A stretch of DNA of 64,000 nt from Euryodendron excelsum. Lineage: Eukaryota > Streptophyta > Magnoliopsida > Ericales > Pentaphylacaceae. The translations under genes and the position numbers were made by a program. How positions within the stretch are numbered: position 1 is the stretch's first letter; the number at the start of each line of letters is the position of its first letter. Below are positions 60,185 through 64,000 of this stretch, piece by piece. The stretch covers positions 20,784,501-20,848,500 of the forward strand of contig CM065389.1 in NCBI GenBank assembly GCA_033060915.1, written 5' to 3'. The notes beneath the pieces were generated by a model. The model searched no databases and was not told the origin of the DNA. It was given only the letters and a program-made list of their open reading frames with translations.

Positions 60185-61850
60185 CACTACTAGAAAATTG
60201 AGCTTTTGCGATAGGGCCATGCCGTCACAAATATTTCACTTGCTGTCGCAAAAAATTATTAGCGACGGCATGTGACGCGTAATTAAAAGTAGGGTTGCAA
60301 AAAGTATTGACGACGTCATTGTTTATAATAACAACAGGTTTGAGTAGCGATGGTTTTAGCCATCGCAAAAACATGTGTGGCACATAAAAACATTTAGCGA
60401 CAGTTTGAACTGTTGCTATTGGTTATTAAAGTGACGAGTTTGAGTTTTCTAAAACCGTCGCAAAAACATGTGTGGCACATAAAAACGTTTAGCGACGGCT
60501 TGACCTGTCGCTATTGGTTATTAAAGCGACGGCTAGTGTTGTCGCAATTGGTTGTCTAAGCGACGGCTTAAACTGTTACTAAAGTAACTAAATATTCTAA
60601 TACACTTTAGCGACAAGTTAAAACCGTCGCTAAAAATAACCTTTTGCCACAGCTTTTACCATGGCTAATAACTATAGTTTACCTAATAGATGTTATTGCG
60701 ATGCTTCCAATTAACTATACTAATAACCAACTATTTTGTCATAAAACCATTATAAATAACCTTTTGTTTTTAATAATTTACTTGTACATTTTTTCCACTA
60801 ACACAAAATATCTATTCATATTCATCCATATCTAAAATATAAATAATTTCAAATTGTATCAAGGTCAAACATTAAATCTCCATATAAAAATTCAAAATAG
60901 ACACTTATAGATCTCCAAATACAAAATCAAACTAAATAAAAAAATCCCTATACACAGTACTTTGTGAACTACAATTTCCCAAAAACAAAGTAGCCATCCA
61001 TCATGTGGCCTATCACAAAATCTATTCAATATATTAGCATTCTGCCCATCACCGTAGTCGATCTGTCCATCGTCACTATCTTTGTATTACTTGAAAAAGT
61101 TTAAATAGTAATGGTATACAAGTTAATATATAAGAGAGTATGTGTACATTCAATTACATCAAGCAACAAAATGAAAAAGTAATATACATCAAAAGACCGC
61201 CAAGCAACACATCGACCAATTGATTCTCCAACAGTTTTAATACCATGGCAAGGTTTTTCCAAAAGGGCTGTGGGCTTTTTCGCCAATTCGACAAACACTT
61301 TTGAAAACTCAGGACCTATTAGTTCGGCATCCACTTTTGTCAAAGGGTCCATACTAACAAGAAGTCCCTTTGTAACCTCTACTTTCGGAACACCAACACA
61401 AAGCAACTATACTTTTATAGTGTCCTACAAGAACAAATATATAATTATAATTTCATTACAAGTTCACTATTCAAGTGAGAAAAAAAAGGTTTAGTTTAAG
61501 AGATAAGCAAGAAGACGATCTACTAAAAAAGGGATAAAATTTGGAATCATTATGAATTTAAGAAGCTAGCTAAAGGGTTTGTGCAAGGCGCCATATTGAA
61601 TTCATTCTTAATTTGTCATTAAGTCTCAAGGCAGCAAATACTTATTGGAATGCGACCATGACCCTGTAGTGCAGCCACCATTGCTTCATTGCTATTATTG
61701 AGAACGATTACATTTTTATTTTTTAGGCCAAGACATTGATTAAAGTGGATCCTGAAAGCCTGAGAAAGGAGGTTTGGGATCGCTGGGAGGAACTTACTAC
61801 AACTAATGATCATGGTAAAGTGACGAAGCAAGCCCAAGGATATCACACTA
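60185..61850. mobile_element. CACTA (En/Spm-type) transposon, one terminus plus internal remnants
   Basis: Starts CACTACTAGAAAA (60185-60197), the canonical CACTA terminal repeat. The next 450 bp carry many subterminal copies of AGCGACGG or its complement CCGTCGC, and a 95-bp direct repeat with CGCAAAAACATGTGTGGCAC at 60364 and again at 60459. The opposite terminus is not visible; a large LTR begins at 61852, inside or next to it. The minus-strand frame at 61101-61406 belongs to its interior. Confidence 0.75.
61185..61406 (-). pseudogene. Coding-like remnant in the CACTA element
   Basis: The minus strand reads KVDAELIGPEFSKVFVELA, a stretch with TALLEKPCHGIKTV, then GESIGRCVAWRSFDVYYF. The GxxIGRxVAWP-like block occurs near the C-terminus of proteins encoded by many plant CACTA and related elements. 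The frame has no supporting full-length ORF here; it is a fragment or a terminal exon. Confidence 0.4.
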
Positions 61851-62029
61851 GTGTAAGCACCCCATTTTTGCTTGCTCGATAATCTCCGACCCGACCGGAC
61901 TCAGTTTCAAACATCACAACACATGCAAGCTCAAGACGAGCCTTTCAAACCCTAAATCCAGTCAACTGGTCGCTTCTCAGGCCCACAAGGTCCTGCTGGA
62001 TCCATAAGCACTATCGTGCCCCTAGGCAT

Positions 62030-62370
62030 TTCAGGCAGGTTTCCGGGACCGGGCAGTCATGGAAACCAACGCCATCCAGGTAGTTTTCCAAGATCGGGCG
62101 ATCTCGGGGACCAACACCTTATCAAATTCTAGACGGTTCACTTCTGGCGCCTGCTAGCCCACCAATGTAGAATGTTCGTCATTCAGTAGTTTTCTAAGAC
62201 CAAGCGTTCTCAAAGACCAACACCACCCTTATAGGTAGTTTTCTAGGACTAGGCGTTCTCAAAAACCACCACCACCCTACAGGTAACTCTCTAAGACCGA
62301 GCGTTCTCAGGGACCAACACTGCACAGGTAGTTTTCTGGGATCGGGCGGTCTTGGAAACCAATACCTAGG
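62030..62370. repeat. Degenerate array of about six 45-bp units in the LTR
   Basis: The unit follows CAGGTAGTTTTCTAAGACC, a GGGCG- or GAGCG-TTCTC word, then a GGGACCAACACC word. Copies begin near 62033, 62078, 62190, 62234, 62280 and 62325. Differences are mainly transitions. Confidence 0.75.
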
Positions 62371-62860
62371 TCAACACCAATGCTTGCTAGCCCGACTAGG
62401 TGAAAAATGACCAAACCTACCCCTTGGGCCTCCAAGCACGTTTGGAAAAGTTTAAAATCCCTCAAAATGGTAAGTCCACCCTTCCAAGATGCTACTAAGT
62501 ACTTAGGAGTACTCTGCACACCATTCGGCCCAATTCCGATCCTATTTCGACTGATTTCGGTTAAAATGACCATTTTACTCCCAAAACACCTCAGTACTGC
62601 ACAAACCCCACCGAACAGTAAAAGGCCTTCCTGGGATCATCCCTGAATGACCCGACACCCTTAACATGACACTCCAATCCATTCCTGACCATTTCCCACC
62701 AAACCCAATCAAGATGACCATTTTGCCCCTGGTGACCCGAACGTGCCCCAAAACAACACCGGTCTTAGGTTACTGAACGACGGATCTCGTCGTGCACACC
62801 TATTTAACCTAAGGGAGGCCTCACGACGCTAAACACCCACGACTCGATAAAATTTCCCTA

Positions 62861-63380
62861 GAGCGTCTCATAAACGCTCCTCCAAAATTGCTTTTCCTCC
62901 CGATTCCCTGATTATAACGCATTGTCAAATGACTTGAGAAATGTGTAAACTAGGAAATCCCCGAAAGTTCATTCACATGTCTTTCCATCGATATGGCTCG
63001 ATTGAAGAGATCGCTCCTCGAAGCCCTTCATCGTATGGCTCAAACACTACTACTTTCGACAACCCTTAGAGCGTCTCGCAGACGCTTCGCCAAGATTAAC
63101 CTTTCTCCCAATTCCCCGATTGAAACACACCGTCAAACGACTTGAGAAATGTGTAAATTAGGGAATTCCCAAAGGTATTTTCAGAGTACTTTCCATCAGT
63201 ACCGTCCAATCGAAGAGATCGTTTCCTGAAGGCCTCAATCACATAATACGAAAATAACTAATTTTGAACCCCCACGGAGCGTATCACAGACGCTCCGCAG
63301 AGATGTCATTTTATGCACATATTTTGAGACGATATCTCACACTTTCAAACACCATTCCAACTTCTCGAAAACACGAAAGT
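62861..63380. repeat. 208-bp tandem repeat with a hairpin at each unit start
   Basis: Units begin at 62861, 63069 and 63277, exactly 208 bp apart. Shared words are TCGATTG or CAATCGAAGAGATCG, GACTTGAGAAATGTGTAAA and CCCCGATT or CCCTGATT. Each starts with a self-complementary GAGCGTCT...AGACGCTC-type word; in unit 2, AGCGTCT-CGC-AGACGCT is a perfect 7-bp stem. The third unit is truncated after about 35 bp. Confidence 0.85.
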
Positions 63381-64000
63381 TCGCTAGAAACCTTGGGAGA
63401 ACACCCCGGGTGCAATTGACTCCTCCAAAACCTGCCCGGTTGGCTCAATTATCGAGGCAAAGTTTAAACGAACATTATTAGTAATGGAGCGTATGCTACA
63501 TGCGCCTAGATTTTGATCAGATTGACCAAATTTTGATCAACCGTCTAAATTTAACCAGTACATAGGGTGTCACGTGTCATCTTGGTAATGGAACAGTACT
63601 GGCGCATGTGCCATATGTGCCAGGCTTATTCCAGATTGCCTATACATACCAGCCACCCCCCCCAGCCCCCCCTGCATATTCCAACTCCAAAATTGATGCA
63701 AAGCTCTGCTGAAACTGCGCCAGAATCTTGAATCTCTACATATATTCCACTCCTCCAATACTTAGGCTAGATACCACCTCCCTCTAACCCATACACTTCA
63801 CCTATATAGCCTTATACACCATTAAACCACTCCTTCCAGCCCCTCAAGCCTATTTGAAGCCATTTAAGTTCAAGTCAAGGCATCCATAGAAGTCTACAAG
63901 TATATTGAAGGCAAAAGGTGATATTTCTTTTACATTCTTGTCCTCCCCCACTATTCTCTTCTCTCTCCTAGCCTACTTAGGTTATTATCTATTTTAACCT

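Larger units (their letters stand above)
61852..64000 (+). mobile_element. Start of a long LTR (incomplete, runs off the window)
   Basis: Begins TGTAAGCACCCC at 61852, a start common in large plant Ty3/gypsy-type LTRs, with an abrupt G+C rise. It contains a degenerate repeat array, 208-bp tandem repeats and a TATA-like TATATAG at 63803-63809. The five bases before it are ACTAG; the matching duplication should lie beyond the window. An alternative is a solo LTR longer than 2.1 kb. Confidence 0.6.

Noticed and set aside
61619..61846. 75-codon minus-strand frame and a plus-strand alternative at the end of the CACTA region
   Set aside because: Both strands look weakly protein-like, but neither could be tied to a transposase family.
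62307..62646. Overlapping frames of 88 and 79 codons
   Set aside because: Lie in the LTR near the 45-bp repeat array; no protein family recognised and both strands are equally open.
62861..63380. Regularly spaced repeats resembling an array
   Set aside because: 208-bp direct repeats inside a plant LTR; unit and spacer sizes exclude a CRISPR array.

Overview
This is nuclear DNA of a flowering plant. Two multi-exon genes with plant-type GT-AG introns encode land-plant protein families: an ORP1-class oxysterol-binding-protein-related protein and a MORN-repeat phosphatidylinositol-4-phosphate 5-kinase. They sit in AT-rich sequence full of plant mobile elements: L1- and RTE-type LINE remnants, a SINE, hAT-type MITEs, a solo LTR and a CACTA terminus. 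A piece of plastid ycf1 lies in an intron. The long, transposon-laden introns would suit a woody dicot or magnoliid, but the species cannot be fixed from the sequence.

Layout. 1-12.7 kb: intergenic, with an LTR-like fragment at the left edge, small tandem duplications, two GC-rich islands (3.48-3.96 and 10.19-10.50 kb) and a short SINE-like insertion with target-site duplications. 12.8-35.8 kb, plus strand: the ORP1-like gene, 10 exons, 809 codons deduced, preceded by a 34-codon upstream ORF that stops 2 nt before the start codon. Its introns hold a decayed L1 LINE (intron 3), a GC-rich module-repeat element (intron 4), and an antisense RTE fragment, a 46-base poly-C run and the ycf1 fragment (all intron 7). 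35.8-47.6 kb: intergenic, with nested MITEs (37.9-38.6 kb), a second hAT-like MITE (42.2 kb) and a SINE (44.9 kb). 48.0-51.9 kb, plus strand: the PIP5K gene, 8 exons, 804 codons deduced, with a 14-codon upstream ORF. 52-64 kb: intergenic, with small duplications, a 604-bp solo LTR with 5-bp target-site duplications, a CACTA-type terminus with coding-like remnants, and the start of a long LTR carrying 208-bp tandem repeats; that LTR runs off the window.

The two genes belong to the same lipid economy. ORPs of this class are expected to bind PI4P and sterol or another lipid at membrane contact sites, while the kinase turns PI4P into PI(4,5)P2. They lie on the same strand about 12 kb apart. Whether that proximity means anything is untested. 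No wholly new gene system is evident. The most useful leads are the two upstream ORFs, the FFAT-like motif in the ORP, the plastid insertion, the nested MITEs, the repeat-rich LTR with a conserved hairpin at each unit boundary, and an unidentified coding-like segment in intron 3.
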